This document shows, piece by piece, positions 17,376 through 26,822 of a DNA stretch of 64,000 nucleotides (positions are counted from its first letter, which is position 1; every line of letters starts with the position of its first letter). Both the position numbers and the translations under genes were made by a program. The stretch spans positions 248,001-312,000 of the forward strand of contig JACONK010000018.1 in NCBI GenBank assembly GCA_014323795.1. The letters are read 5' to 3'. This stretch comes from Paracoccaceae bacterium (GTDB taxonomy: Bacteria > Pseudomonadota > Alphaproteobacteria > Rhodobacterales > Rhodobacteraceae). The notes below the pieces were generated by a model that saw nothing but the letters and a program-made list of their open reading frames with translations, did not search any database and was not told where the DNA came from.

Positions 17376-19127
17376 ATGCGCATGCCAGCCCTTTTCTTTG
17401 CACTGTTTGCCTTCTCACTGCCCGCGGCGGCGGAAAAGTTCTTTTCTTCCCAGGTCTCGCCCCAGGCGATGGCGGCCTTCGCCGCCCGCGACGCCGGCAG
17501 GTCCACAAAATCTGAAAACTGGATGGTCGCTGCAGCCAACCCCCTGGCGGCAGAGGCGGGTGCCGGGGTGTTGCGCACCGGTGGCACGGCTGCCGATGCC
17601 ATGGTGGCAGTGCAGGCCGTTCTGGGGCTGGTGGAACCGCAGTCCTCCGGTTTCGGCGGCGGAGCGTTTCTTGTCTGGTATGACGCGGCGACCGGGCAAG
17701 TCACCACGCTGGACGGGCGCGAAGCTGCGCCGCTGGGGGTAACGCCGGGGCTGTTTCTGGATGAGGCTGGCCAGCCTCTGAAATTTTTTGACGCGGTTGT
17801 TGGTGGTCGGTCGGTGGGGGTGCCCGCCACACCAGCCCTGATGGAAGAGGCGCACAAACGCTGGGGCAGTGCCAATTGGGCCGGGCTTTTTGAAGATGCT
17901 ATCCGCCTTGCGTCGGAGGGCTTTCCCGTATCCCCCCGCCTTGCCCGATCCATCGAATCAGATGCAGGGCGGCTGGCCCGGTTCGCGAAGACGGCAGCCT
18001 ACTTTATGACAGCAGACGGCACACCCAAACCCGCCGGTACTATTCTGAAAAACCATGCCTATGCGCTGACGTCACGCGCATTCGCCAAAGATGGTGCGCG
18101 GGTCTTTTACTCCGGTCCCCTGGCAGAAAACATCGTGGCAACCGTTCAGGGGGCAGACGGTAACCCCGGTGTTCTTGATCTGACCGACCTTGCGCTTTAC
18201 CGGGTGAAAGAGCGTCCTGCCGTCTGCGCCCCCTACCGGGAGCATCAGGTCTGCGGGATGGGTCCGCCATCGTCCGGGGGGCTGACGGTGGCGCAAATCC
18301 TCGGGTTACTGGCACCCTTTGACCTTGCCAAACTTGGGCCGGACAGCCCGGAAAGCTGGCGCCTGATCGGCGACGCCTCCCGCCTCGCCTTCGCGGACCG
18401 GGGCCGCTACATGGCCGACAGTGACTTTGTTCCGGTACCTGTCAAAGGATTGATTGACCCCGCCTATTTGTCCGGTCGCGCAGCACTGCTGCGCACGGAG
18501 ACCGCCTTGCCGGAGGTGAGCCCCGGTGACCCATCCTGGGACCACGGGCATCTGCGCACCTATGCAGATGATGAGAGCCTGGAACTGCCATCCACCTCCC
18601 ACATCTCCATTGTCGACAGCTATGGCAATGCCCTGTCGATGACAACGACGGTGGAAAACGCCTTCGGTTCCCGCCTGATGGCGGGCGGTTTCATCCTCAA
18701 CAATGAGCTGACGGATTTTTCCTTTCGCACCCACCGCGCCGGGCAGCCCATTGCCAATTCGGTGGCACCAGGCAAACGTCCGCGGTCATCCATGGCACCG
18801 ACGATTGTTCTGAAAGACGGCAAGCTAGTGCTGGTAATCGGCAGTCCTGGCGGGTCGCGAATCATCGGCTATGTGGCAAAGACGATCATCGCTCATATAG
18901 ATTGGGGAATGGATATACAGGCTGCGATCAGCCTGCCCCACCTGTCGAACCGTTTCGGCACCTACGATCTGGAACCGGACGCCGCGCAGTTAAAGGGACC
19001 GCTGGAGGCAATAGGGTTTGAGACAAACATGCGCCCACTGACCTCTGGCCTGCACGGAATTGCGGTTGGCGACGGCTTGGAAGGCGGCGCAGACCCGCGG
19101 CGGGAAGGGATTGCGCTGGGGGAATAA
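17376..19127 (+). CDS. ggt: Gamma-glutamyltransferase, periplasmic
   Basis: A 583-residue autoprocessing Ntn-hydrolase that cleaves the gamma-glutamyl bond of glutathione and transfers or hydrolyses glutamate. A signal peptide ends near LPAAAEKFF. The large subunit holds SSGFGGGAFLVWYD, and the small subunit would begin at the Thr of STSHISIVDSYGNALSMTTT, the catalytic nucleophile after self-cleavage. GPPSSGGLTVAQILGLL and SPGGSRIIGYV are further family blocks. ATG at 17376 is the start (AAGGAG eight bases upstream) rather than GTG at 17367. It converges on rpsD; a shared hairpin terminator lies between. Confidence 0.95.
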   Translation: MRMPALFFALFAFSLPAAAEKFFSSQVSPQAMAAFAARDAGRSTKSENWMVAAANPLAAEAGAGVLRTGGTAADAMVAVQAVLGLVEPQSSGFGGGAFLVWYDAATGQVTTLDGREAAPLGVTPGLFLDEAGQPLKFFDAVVGGRSVGVPATPALMEEAHKRWGSANWAGLFEDAIRLASEGFPVSPRLARSIESDAGRLARFAKTAAYFMTADGTPKPAGTILKNHAYALTSRAFAKDGARVFYSGPLAENIVATVQGADGNPGVLDLTDLALYRVKERPAVCAPYREHQVCGMGPPSSGGLTVAQILGLLAPFDLAKLGPDSPESWRLIGDASRLAFADRGRYMADSDFVPVPVKGLIDPAYLSGRAALLRTETALPEVSPGDPSWDHGHLRTYADDESLELPSTSHISIVDSYGNALSMTTTVENAFGSRLMAGGFILNNELTDFSFRTHRAGQPIANSVAPGKRPRSSMAPTIVLKDGKLVLVIGSPGGSRIIGYVAKTIIAHIDWGMDIQAAISLPHLSNRFGTYDLEPDAAQLKGPLEAIGFETNMRPLTSGLHGIAVGDGLEGGADPRREGIALGE

Positions 19128-19203
19128 ATCCCAAGGGCGCATATCTGTGATGAAAATGTGGTGCATCGTTGGCCGAATGCCCGGCGGATTTGCATCCCAA
19201 AAC

Positions 19204-19235
19204 AAAAAGGTCGCGCCACACCGGGCGACCTTTTT
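19204..19235. terminator. Bidirectional intrinsic terminator between ggt and rpsD
   Basis: AAAAAGGTCGC (19204-19214) and GCGACCTTTTT (19225-19235) form a perfect 11-bp stem with a 10-base loop. The T-tract on one strand and the A-tract on the other allow termination in both directions, fitting the convergent ggt and rpsD genes. Confidence 0.85.
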
Positions 19236-19250
19236 GCGTAGTCGCACCAA

Positions 19251-19871
19251 TCAGTTCTGGGCGTAGTATTCGATGACCAGGTTCGGTTCCATCATCACCG
19301 GGTAGGGCACGTCGGAAAGCCCCGGTATGCGCACGAATGTGGCAGTTTTCCTGGTTGTGTCCACGTTTACATAGTCGCAGAAGTCACGTTCCTGGCTCGA
19401 CATGCTCCCGATTACCATTGCCATGTCTTTCGACCGGTCGCGAACCTCAATCACGTCGCCTTCTTTCACGCGACAGGACGGGATGTTCACCTTCCTGCCG
19501 TTCACTTTCAGGTGGCCATGGTTAACAAATTGGCGCGCAGCAAAGATGGTTGGCACGAATTTCGCACGGTAGACAACAGCATCCAGCCGCCGCTCCAGCA
19601 GGCCGATCATGTTTTCACCGGTGTCGCCTTTCAGACGAACGGCTTCGGCGTAGATGCGGCGAAATTGCTTTTCAGTCAGGTCGCCGTAGTAGCCCTTCAG
19701 CTTCTGCTTGGCGCGCAACTGGATGCCGAAGTCGCTCAGCTTGCCCTTGCGACGCTGTCCGTGAACACCGGGGCCATATTCACGACGGTTGACCGGGGAT
19801 TTCGGACGTCCCCAGATGTTTTCGCCCATCCGGCGATCAATTTTATATTTGGCAGACGTGCGTTTGGTCAC
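19251..19871 (-). CDS. rpsD: 30S ribosomal protein S4
   Basis: A 206-residue primary 16S rRNA-binding protein that nucleates 30S assembly. The N-terminus [20 protein letters not shown] and the S4 RNA-binding domain ([38 protein letters not shown]) are typical of the alphaproteobacterial form, which lacks the N-terminal zinc motif. The start is GTG at 19871 with AGGAG about eight bases upstream. It stands alone, as in most alphaproteobacteria, and is closed by the hairpin at 19204-19235. Confidence 0.97.
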   Translation of the reverse strand: MTKRTSAKYKIDRRMGENIWGRPKSPVNRREYGPGVHGQRRKGKLSDFGIQLRAKQKLKGYYGDLTEKQFRRIYAEAVRLKGDTGENMIGLLERRLDAVVYRAKFVPTIFAARQFVNHGHLKVNGRKVNIPSCRVKEGDVIEVRDRSKDMAMVIGSMSSQERDFCDYVNVDTTRKTATFVRIPGLSDVPYPVMMEPNLVIEYYAQN

Positions 19872-20258
19872 GGCTGATCTCCTCTTTCAGATTCAGGAGG
19901 GCGTTGTCCTCTTCCCGGATTTGGCCGGGATGACAGGGATCTCCTCGCGAAGGCCACCAACACCAATGAAGCCACCATTGTAGCGATTGTATTAATGCCG
20001 ACAAGCGCGAATCAGACCTTGCTCCACACGCTCAGGGGAACCGGTTACGGGCCTGCTACTGGTGGAGCAATCCGAAAACCCCGGGCAGCCCCGACCCGCC
20101 ACAAACGGAGCCGGAACAGCCAGGCAGATTATCAGCACCAATTCCAGGAGGCGTTCCATCGCCCGATGAACCGGTTTTATCTTTCCGGTCGTTGTGGCGC
20201 ATGCGGGAGGATTTACGCAGATTTGGCGGTCAGGGCAGCAGGATGTGCCGTGCCGCGG
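19872..20258. other. Spacer and leader region of rpsD
   Basis: About 390 bp upstream of rpsD and downstream of nrdJ. I see no gene or confident regulatory element beyond the rpsD ribosome site. A long 5' leader for rpsD is possible, as S4 autoregulates through leaders in other bacteria, but no matching fold was identified. Confidence 0.35.
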
Positions 20259-22769
20259 TCAGCTGCACCCGGAATACCCGCAATCAGGGCAGGTCCGGCA
20301 CCCTTCGATCATCTGTATACCGAACCCGCCGCAAGACGGGCAAGAGATACCGCACCCGGGGGGTTCCATCCCGCTCGTTCCTGTCCGGGGATTCGTTTTC
20401 AAATGCCGATCTTCACCATCGATAAAGCCGATGCGCACCATGTGCTCCTCAATAACACCGCCGATGGCCGCAATTATGGACGGGATGTATTTGCCCTGTA
20501 TCCAGGCCCCGCCGCGCGGGTCAAAAACTGCCTTCAACTCTTCTACCACAAAGGACACATCACCCCCGCGCCGAAAGACAGCGGAAATCATCCGCGTCAG
20601 TGCCAGGGTCCAGGCGTAGTGTTCCATATTCCTGGAGTTCACAAACACCTCAAACGGGCGCCGCTGGCCACTTTGCACGATGTCATTGATCGTGATGTAA
20701 AGTGCGTGGCCAGATTCCGGCCACTTCATTTTGTAGGTATGCCCGTCGAGCGCGACAGGCCGGTCGAGCGGCTCCGCAATATAAACCACGTCGCCGCGGG
20801 CCCGGGGCGGGGCGGGAACCTCCCCCGCTATATCTGCCGGAATTGAGGAACCGCTTCCGGACAACAACCAACCCGCAGGCAGATCGAAGCCTTTGGAGAT
20901 AATGTCTGCATTCTCACGGGAGATCTCATGCGCACCGGTGGCCCAGCTGTTATACTGTATGAATGCCACCCCGAGCGATTCCGCTGCCGCCCTTTGCGTG
21001 GAATACCCTGCGCGTCTTTGGGCCCACAACAGCCTTTCTTTGGTACCAGGCAAATCAGGATAGCCTTCCTGTGTTTCCGATACCTCAAGCACTGCCCCGG
21101 TTACGTCGTTCGGGCGGTAGGTCGTACACCCTTTGCAGCCAGTGGCATAGGCCTCCATGTAGACATCTTTGAACGCGTCAAAACCGATGTCCGCGGGCAC
21201 GTTGATCGTCTTTGAGATGCTCGAATCCACCCAGCACTGGGCTGCTGCCTGCATGCGCACGTGATCATCGGGTGCCAGTTCCTGGGCACTGACGAAATAA
21301 TCCGGGTACGGCGTGCCGTCCTTCAGCTCCCTCCATTTGGCAACAGCATAATCCTCCACTTTTTCTTCCGTTCTTGTTCCGTCGTTCTGCAGAATCTTGC
21401 GGGTGCAGGAAAAGGCAAAGATCGGTTCGATCCCGCTCGATACATTACCGGCGTAAAGGCTGATCGTCCCGGTCGGTGCGACGGATGTCAGCAACGCGTT
21501 GCGGATGCCGTGCCGGGCGATGAGCTCTCGCACGTCCTCGTCCATATCAAGCATCGTTTCGCTATTCAGGAACTTCCTGGCGTCAAACAACGGGAAAGCA
21601 CCCTTTTCCTCTGCCAGTCGTGCGCTGGCCGAATAGGCCGCCCGGGCGATCCGCTTCATCCATTCTCCGGTTTTGGCCGCGGCTTCCTTACTGCCGTACC
21701 GCAAACCGCACATCATGAGCGCGTCAGCGAGGCCCGTAACCCCCAACCCGATGCGCCGTTTGGCCTGCGCTTCCGCCCGCTGTTCTTCCAGCGGGAAGTG
21801 CGAAACATCAATCACATTGTCCATCATCCGCACAGCCGCGGTTACCAGATCATCGAGTGCTGTCCGGCAGACGTGGGCCTTCTTTTCAAAGGGGTACAAA
21901 ACCAGACGGGCAAGGTTGATCGACCCCAGCAGACAGGCACCATAGGGCGGCAGGGGCTGTTCGCCGCAGGGGTTGGTTGCCGTAATCGTTTCGCAATACC
22001 GCAGATTATTTCGCTGGTTGATTCGGTCGATGAATATAACGCCCGGTTCTGCATAGTGATACGTCGCCTTCATGATCCGGTTCCACAAATCACGGGTCGG
22101 AACCGTCTTCATCACCTTATCACGCCAGACCAGATCCCACGGGGCGTCGGCCTTCACCGCTTCCATGAAGGCATCGGTGACGAGTACCGACAGGTTGAAC
22201 ATCCGCAACCGCGCACTGTCCTGCTTGACCTCGATGAAGTCTTCGATATCCGGATGGTCACAGCGCATGGTGGCCATCATCGCGCCCCGGCGGGAGCCGG
22301 CAGACATGATCGTGCGGCACATGGCATCCCAAACGTCCATGAATGACAGGGGGCCGGAGGCATCGGCACCCACGCCCGCGACCGGTGCGCCCCTGGGCCG
22401 GATGGTGGAAAAATCATACCCGATCCCGCCCCCCTGCTGCATGGTCAGCGCGGCCTCTTTCAGCATGTCAAAGATACCGCCCATGCTGTCGGGGACCGTG
22501 CCCATGACGAAACAGTTGAACAGCGTGACTGACCGACCGGTTCCTGCCCCGGCAAGAATGCGACCTGCGGGCAGGAACTTGAAATCTTCCAGGGCACCGT
22601 AGAATTTCGGCACCCAAACCTCCGGCGTTTTTTCCGCGGCAGCGAGTGCGCGGGCTACCCGGTACCAACTATCCTCCACCGTTTTATCCATGACTTTCCC
22701 GCCCGATTCCCTGAAGCGGTATTTCATGTCCCAAATCTGCTCGGCAATCGGGGTGGAAAAACGGGGCAT
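20259..22769 (-). CDS. nrdJ: Class II (adenosylcobalamin) ribonucleotide reductase with embedded HTH
   Basis: An 836-residue B12-dependent reductase making deoxyribonucleotides independently of oxygen. The ten-stranded barrel carries VTLFNCFVMG (first cysteine), TATNPCGEQPL (catalytic Cys and Glu) and SVAPTGTISLYAG; the C-terminus has a zinc-ribbon-like, redox-active cysteine cluster (CPSCGG ... CRTCPDCGYSGC). An extra module at about residues 575-638 (bases 20856-21047) reads TKERLLWAQRRAGYSTQRAA and ends FDLPAGWLLSG, the pattern of a Cro/CI-type helix-turn-helix. It lies between the barrel and the C-terminal domain. A regulatory or DNA-tethering role is inference. Confidence 0.93.
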   Translation of the reverse strand: MPRFSTPIAEQIWDMKYRFRESGGKVMDKTVEDSWYRVARALAAAEKTPEVWVPKFYGALEDFKFLPAGRILAGAGTGRSVTLFNCFVMGTVPDSMGGIFDMLKEAALTMQQGGGIGYDFSTIRPRGAPVAGVGADASGPLSFMDVWDAMCRTIMSAGSRRGAMMATMRCDHPDIEDFIEVKQDSARLRMFNLSVLVTDAFMEAVKADAPWDLVWRDKVMKTVPTRDLWNRIMKATYHYAEPGVIFIDRINQRNNLRYCETITATNPCGEQPLPPYGACLLGSINLARLVLYPFEKKAHVCRTALDDLVTAAVRMMDNVIDVSHFPLEEQRAEAQAKRRIGLGVTGLADALMMCGLRYGSKEAAAKTGEWMKRIARAAYSASARLAEEKGAFPLFDARKFLNSETMLDMDEDVRELIARHGIRNALLTSVAPTGTISLYAGNVSSGIEPIFAFSCTRKILQNDGTRTEEKVEDYAVAKWRELKDGTPYPDYFVSAQELAPDDHVRMQAAAQCWVDSSISKTINVPADIGFDAFKDVYMEAYATGCKGCTTYRPNDVTGAVLEVSETQEGYPDLPGTKERLLWAQRRAGYSTQRAAAESLGVAFIQYNSWATGAHEISRENADIISKGFDLPAGWLLSGSGSSIPADIAGEVPAPPRARGDVVYIAEPLDRPVALDGHTYKMKWPESGHALYITINDIVQSGQRRPFEVFVNSRNMEHYAWTLALTRMISAVFRRGGDVSFVVEELKAVFDPRGGAWIQGKYIPSIIAAIGGVIEEHMVRIGFIDGEDRHLKTNPRTGTSGMEPPGCGISCPSCGGFGIQMIEGCRTCPDCGYSGCS

Positions 22770-22901
22770 CGGCAGTATCTCCCTAGGCGCGGACGGGTGT
22801 GACGATTATCAAATCCTGGCGGACACGTCCAGAATTTGGATACGTTCACAATCGCGTGGCGGGGCACACGAAATCCGCGATACCTGGCCGAAGGGAGACC
22901 G

Positions 22902-23336
22902 ATGAAACATGAACCTTTGAATCTTGTCAAACTCTGTGTCGGGGCCGAACGGGTGGAGGATTTGATTCATTGGCAGCAGCAGCCGTGCGCCAAGGGGCCG
23001 GATGGCCTGCCGTGCCATGTCACGCGGATGTGGCCGAAACGTGCGGATGAACTTCTGAACGGCGGGTCGCTTTACTGGGTGTTCAAGGGTGTTGTGCTGG
23101 CCCGCCAGACGATCCTGCGGTTTGACGGGGTGGACCGCGGCGACGGGATCATGCGCTGCGGCATCGTGCTTGATCCAAGGGTAATCCGGGTGGCGGCTGT
23201 GCCGAAACGCCCGTTCCAGGGGTGGCGATACCTGCGCCCGCAGGAGGCCCCGCACGACCTGCACGAGGCCCGCCAGGATGAGGATCTCCTTCCCCCCGCC
23301 ATGCACACCGCCCTGGCCGCACTTGGCGTCCGGTAA
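22902..23336 (+). CDS. DUF1489 family protein
   Basis: A 144-residue soluble protein of unknown function, near-universal in alphaproteobacteria. Recognised by the block LVKLCVGAERVEDLIHWQ, HVTRMWPKRADELLNGGSLY, WVFKGVVLARQTIL, IVLDPRVIRV and PFQGWRYLRPQEAPHDL. ATG at 22902 is preceded by GGGAG, and the upstream extension of the frame lacks family similarity. It is divergent from nrdJ with about 130 bp between, so the two may share a promoter region. Confidence 0.9.
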   Translation: MKHEPLNLVKLCVGAERVEDLIHWQQQPCAKGPDGLPCHVTRMWPKRADELLNGGSLYWVFKGVVLARQTILRFDGVDRGDGIMRCGIVLDPRVIRVAAVPKRPFQGWRYLRPQEAPHDLHEARQDEDLLPPAMHTALAALGVR

Positions 23337-23438
23337 CATCCGTGCCGTCGGGCGGGCGGCGGAAATTGGCCCCCTTGCCATGCTGATGCAATGTGTTAGA
23401 ATGGGCAGGAGCAACAATCGGGGATATCTAATGAAAAA

Positions 23439-23837
23439 ATGACGCTGACAGAGGCCTTTGCCGCCGCCGGTTTCACATTAAGGAACCCTCGGTGCGATTG
23501 GTCAGCCATGTCAGATGACGGTAAGAAAGTCGCGCTGACAGTCTGGTCCGATGAAATCAACAAATCCCGCGCTCCCTGGTCATACGGCGATATTGCCGCG
23601 CAAAAATTGGCCATTTGGCAAAACAGGGCAGGAAACAGCGTTCGGAAACGTCATCTGCGCCATGTGCGAAATCATTGTGACGGGCGGGCAGAGCTTGTGC
23701 TTGTCACAGCGCAAGACGTGACCGCGGAACCCCGAAAGGTTGAACGGGCACGCCCCTGGCCGGAAAGAACCGGTGTTCTGCAGGAATTTGATGAAACAAC
23801 AGGCGAGTTCCGGATGGATTTAATCCCGACGCGTTAA
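23439..23837 (+). CDS. Hypothetical protein, 132 residues
   Basis: A soluble protein without a family I can name. It begins TEAFAAAGFTLRNPRCDWSA and continues KVALTVWSDEI; further segments include RKRHLRHVRNHCDG and ELVLVTAQDVTAEPRKVERA, ending DETTGEFRMDL. Proteins of this layout (a ..NP..W.. opening, a W-x-DE/E-x loop and a closing DE-TG-F) recur in accessory regions of proteobacteria, sometimes beside restriction or mobile genes. Codon usage is normal. The ribosome site is weak, so the start is uncertain. Confidence 0.6.
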   Translation: MTLTEAFAAAGFTLRNPRCDWSAMSDDGKKVALTVWSDEINKSRAPWSYGDIAAQKLAIWQNRAGNSVRKRHLRHVRNHCDGRAELVLVTAQDVTAEPRKVERARPWPERTGVLQEFDETTGEFRMDLIPTR

Positions 23838-23920
23838 TTAAAGTCGTGGCGGTGCGGGTCTTGACAGAGGTGGTGCAAATACAAAGGCGCGGGCCGAAAC
23901 ATCCCGCCCAGGGCAACCGG

Positions 23921-24709
23921 TTACTTTTCCAGTGCCGCCAGGCGCCTGGAAATTTCATCGAGCCGGGCCATCAGCGCATCCCGGTGGGCATCCGTCGCTT
24001 CGTTTTCTTCGGTGTGGTGGGCATCCTGCATGGAATTCACGATCAGACCGACCAAAAGGTTCACGACCGCAAAGGTGGTCATCAGAATGAAGGGCACAAA
24101 GAACGCCCAGGCGTAGGGGTATTTTTCCATCACCGGGCGCACAATGCCCATCGACCAGCTTTCCAGCGTCATGATCTGGAACAGCGAATAGGCGGACCGA
24201 CCGATGGTGCCGAACCATTCATCAAAGTCGGCTCCAAACAGTTTCGTCGCCATAACCGCGCCGATGTAGAATATGATCGCCATCAGAAAGATCACGCTTG
24301 CCATCCCTGGCAGAGCTTTCAGAAAGCCTTCGATCACGCGCCGCAGGCTGGGGGCAAAACTGATCAGCCGCAGCACCCGCAGCACCCGCAGGGCCCGCAG
24401 CACACTCAGCCCGTCTTCGTTTGGCGCAAGAGAGATACCGACCACGATGAAATCAAAGATATTCCAGGCATTGGCGAAGAACCGCCAGCCATAGGCGAAC
24501 AGTTTCAGCAGCAGCTCCACCACGAAAATCGCAAGGCAAACCTGATCGATGGCACCAATCCAGTCGCCAAAAAAAGATCGCGCCGTCCCGGATGTATCAA
24601 GCCCCAGAACCACCGCATTGAGCGCGATTGTGGCCAGTACGCCATTGCGCACAGGTGCGGATTCGACCAAGGTGCGCACCTTGCCACGCAGGGTTTGAAA
24701 AGCATTCAT
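23921..24709 (-). CDS. Voltage-gated sodium channel (NaChBac/NavAb type)
   Basis: A 262-residue single-domain, six-helix ion channel expected to form a homotetramer in the inner membrane. S1-S3 carry conserved acidic residues (FVVELLLKL, NIFDFIVVG). S4 has arginines every third residue (VLRALRVLRVLRLISF, Arg105 to Arg114). The selectivity filter TLESWSM at 181-187 equals that of NavAb and fits Na+ selectivity. S6 is TTFAVVNLLVGLIVNSM, followed by a C-terminal coiled coil (MARLDEISRRLAALEK), the family's tetramerisation helix. Marine roseobacters commonly have such channels, linked to motility and pH homeostasis in other bacteria. Confidence 0.95.
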   Translation of the reverse strand: MNAFQTLRGKVRTLVESAPVRNGVLATIALNAVVLGLDTSGTARSFFGDWIGAIDQVCLAIFVVELLLKLFAYGWRFFANAWNIFDFIVVGISLAPNEDGLSVLRALRVLRVLRLISFAPSLRRVIEGFLKALPGMASVIFLMAIIFYIGAVMATKLFGADFDEWFGTIGRSAYSLFQIMTLESWSMGIVRPVMEKYPYAWAFFVPFILMTTFAVVNLLVGLIVNSMQDAHHTEENEATDAHRDALMARLDEISRRLAALEK

Positions 24710-24721
24710 AGCCCCGCCTTA

Positions 24722-25063
24722 TAAGGCGATTTGCACCGCTCGCAACGAACTTTCCCGGCCTTCGGGCGGGGTTGCAGAAAGACTTTTCCTGCGAAGTCTG
24801 CCAATAAGACAGTCATGATCGTGGGTAACAGGAACCGGTCCCGGGCAGGGTTCAACAGGTGCGACAGGGTTGCCCCAGCCCATATCCGGAAGGGCCGAAG
24901 GGCCAATTTCAGCACAGACTGTGGCATCGGAAGCGCACCGATAACGGGTCGCGGAAACCACACGGATAATGCGGCCCTGTGCGCCGGGGCCCAAACCGTA
25001 TGGCAGGGTTGTCAGCATGATGATGTTCGGACCAGGGCTGAACATCTGAAGGGCAGGAAACGG
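24722..25063 (-). pseudogene. Decayed LysE-family exporter
   Basis: Directly after cca the minus strand reads ALIPFPALQMFSPGPNIIML in one frame, matching the first helix and SPGPN signature of LysE/RhtB transporters, then loses similarity. A second frame resumes with IGALPMPQSVLKLALRPF and IWAGATLSHLL, resembling the third helix (LKWAGAAYLLYLAW), and ends with a hydrophobic stretch. The middle is deleted and at least one frameshift is needed. The first frame overlaps the cca stop, suggesting it was once translationally coupled. Confidence 0.6.
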
Positions 25064-25065
25064 GA

Positions 25066-26214
25066 TCAGGGCGCAAATCGTTCCGCCAAAAGATGCGCCC
25101 TGGTGGCCGTGAATTCGGATGCGATCCAGCGGGCCTCCAGCTGCCGCAGGCACTTTCCCAGTGCCTTGCCGGAGAGTGCCGGCAAATCCCCCGCCGCCAC
25201 GGGGAAGCGGGCCCCGGCCCCGCACATGATTATCCCTGTCGTTTCGGGGTGAAGCGGCTGCCGGGCCAGCACCGCGTTGATGATTGCAGCGTCCCAGGCG
25301 GATTCAACGCCGTGCCGATACGCGGCCTCATGCAAGGGTAATCCGGTGACAGTTTGAACTGCCTGCAACCTCCGGGCCGCTGATTTTGAAAGCCGCAGGT
25401 CGGCATCAGACCCGCCAATCGCCGCAAGTCTGCGCAACCAGTCGGGGGCCAGACCCGCAGTGGCTTCCAGCAGCACAACTGATCCGAGCACCCGGGCAGA
25501 CGCCCCCGGCAGGATCTGCCCCAGTGCACCGCATTGTTCCATCACCGCTGTCGCCTGCACCGGATCGGGTGCCGCCAGCAATTTGGCGAGTTCTGCCGTG
25601 ATGCGTTCCCTCGACAGGTTCGGCAGGCCGTCCACCGCGGCAGCGACGGCCACCAGTGCCTCGGGGTCGGGCCCCGCAGACTTGTCGCCATACCAGGCAT
25701 GAAGCCTGAAGAACCGCAGAATGCGCAAACGGTCCTCTGCAATCCGGCGGACCGGGTCTTCGATAAATCGCACCCGCCGGCTGCGCAAATCTTCAAGGCC
25801 GCCAGCCGGATCCAGCACCTGTCCGCCGGCACCCGCATAAAGCGCGTTCATGGTGAAATCCCGGCGCAGGGCATCCTCTTCGATACTGTCAGCAAAGGTC
25901 ACCACCGCATGGCGGCCGTCAGTGGCCACGTCGCGGCGGTAGGTTGTCACCTCAAACCCCTGGCCATCGGCCACGACGGTGACCGTGCCGTGGTTTGCCC
26001 CCGTCGGTACAGCCTTCAGGCCTGCGGCCCGGGCGGCGGCAGTGGTCTGATCAGGGTGTGCGTTGGTGGCGATATCGATGTCGGTTGCAGGGATGCCCAG
26101 AACAGCGTTACGTACGCAACCACCGACAAAGTATGACTCAAATCCTGCGGCCTGAAGTGCCGCGATTACCGCCTGCACAGGCGGATGATCCAGCCAGACC
26201 GGAGTGATCTTCAT
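25066..26214 (-). CDS. cca: CCA tRNA nucleotidyltransferase
   Basis: A 382-residue class II nucleotidyltransferase that builds or repairs the CCA end of tRNAs (a poly(A) polymerase role cannot be excluded from sequence). The head has FVGGCVRNAVLG and the DIDIATNAHPD metal-binding aspartates; the neck shows EEDALRRDFTMNALY and RRIAEDRLRILRFFRLHA, used in nucleotide selection; the helical body follows. Its start overlaps the stop of the upstream NUDIX gene by four bases (ATGA), so they form an operon. This pairing is usual in Rhodobacterales. Confidence 0.93.
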   Translation of the reverse strand: MKITPVWLDHPPVQAVIAALQAAGFESYFVGGCVRNAVLGIPATDIDIATNAHPDQTTAAARAAGLKAVPTGANHGTVTVVADGQGFEVTTYRRDVATDGRHAVVTFADSIEEDALRRDFTMNALYAGAGGQVLDPAGGLEDLRSRRVRFIEDPVRRIAEDRLRILRFFRLHAWYGDKSAGPDPEALVAVAAAVDGLPNLSRERITAELAKLLAAPDPVQATAVMEQCGALGQILPGASARVLGSVVLLEATAGLAPDWLRRLAAIGGSDADLRLSKSAARRLQAVQTVTGLPLHEAAYRHGVESAWDAAIINAVLARQPLHPETTGIIMCGAGARFPVAAGDLPALSGKALGKCLRQLEARWIASEFTATRAHLLAERFAP

Positions 26215-26822
26215 CGTACCCGTTCCAAATGCTCGGTAAACAGTCGCAGCATCCGTGCAGTCGCACCCCAGATATAATAAGGGCCATACGGCACGACATA
26301 ATAAAACCGCCTCTGTTCGCGCCAGAGGCGACTCTCGACCAGAAAATTTTCAGCCTGTGTGACATGGATAAGCGGAATCTCAAAAATCTCTGCCACCTCC
26401 CCTGACGCCGGCACGGGCCGGAAAGCCGGATCGATCCGCGCCACGACAGGCCGCACCTCAAATGCTGTCATGGTTCTGTGGCACGGCAGGTGGCCCAAAA
26501 TCTGCGCCGCAGCGGCGGGCAGGCCTATTTCCTCCTTCGCTTCGCGCAGGGCCGCAGCCTCAGCGGTTGGGTCTTCCGGGTCCATCTTACCGCCGGGAAA
26601 GGCGATCTGGCCCGGGTGGTGTTTCAAATGGCTTGCGCGCTTCGTCAGGATCACGTTCAATCCGTGCGCCCGCTCAACCAGTGGCACAAGGACAGAGGCC
26701 GGGCGATATGTCATGATCACCGCCGCCCGGCTGTTCAGGTTAAAGTCGGACGACCCCGCGCCCTTGCCCGGCGCAAGGGCAGCGCGAACATGATCCCATC
26801 CGATGCCGGTTTCAGCCGGCAT
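26211..26822 (-). CDS. NUDIX hydrolase, CoA pyrophosphatase type
   Basis: A 203-residue NUDIX hydrolase. The UPF0035 signature VILTKRASHLKHHPGQIAFP precedes the NUDIX box GGKMDPEDPTAEAAALREAK followed by EEIGL; this combination marks CoA/acyl-CoA diphosphatases that cleave CoA to phosphopantetheine and 3',5'-ADP. I start it at 26822 (MPAETGIGW); an upstream ATG in the same frame at 26870 adds residues with no family match. It overlaps cca by four bases. Housekeeping of CoA pools is the expected role. Confidence 0.87.
   Translation of the reverse strand: MPAETGIGWDHVRAALAPGKGAGSSDFNLNSRAAVIMTYRPASVLVPLVERAHGLNVILTKRASHLKHHPGQIAFPGGKMDPEDPTAEAAALREAKEEIGLPAAAAQILGHLPCHRTMTAFEVRPVVARIDPAFRPVPASGEVAEIFEIPLIHVTQAENFLVESRLWREQRRFYYVVPYGPYYIWGATARMLRLFTEHLERVR

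Noticed and set aside
24360-24400. Short tandem repeats GCAGCACCCGCAGCACCCGC as a possible repeat element
   Set aside because: They are the codons for the regularly spaced arginines of the sodium channel S4 helix, not a separate repeat.
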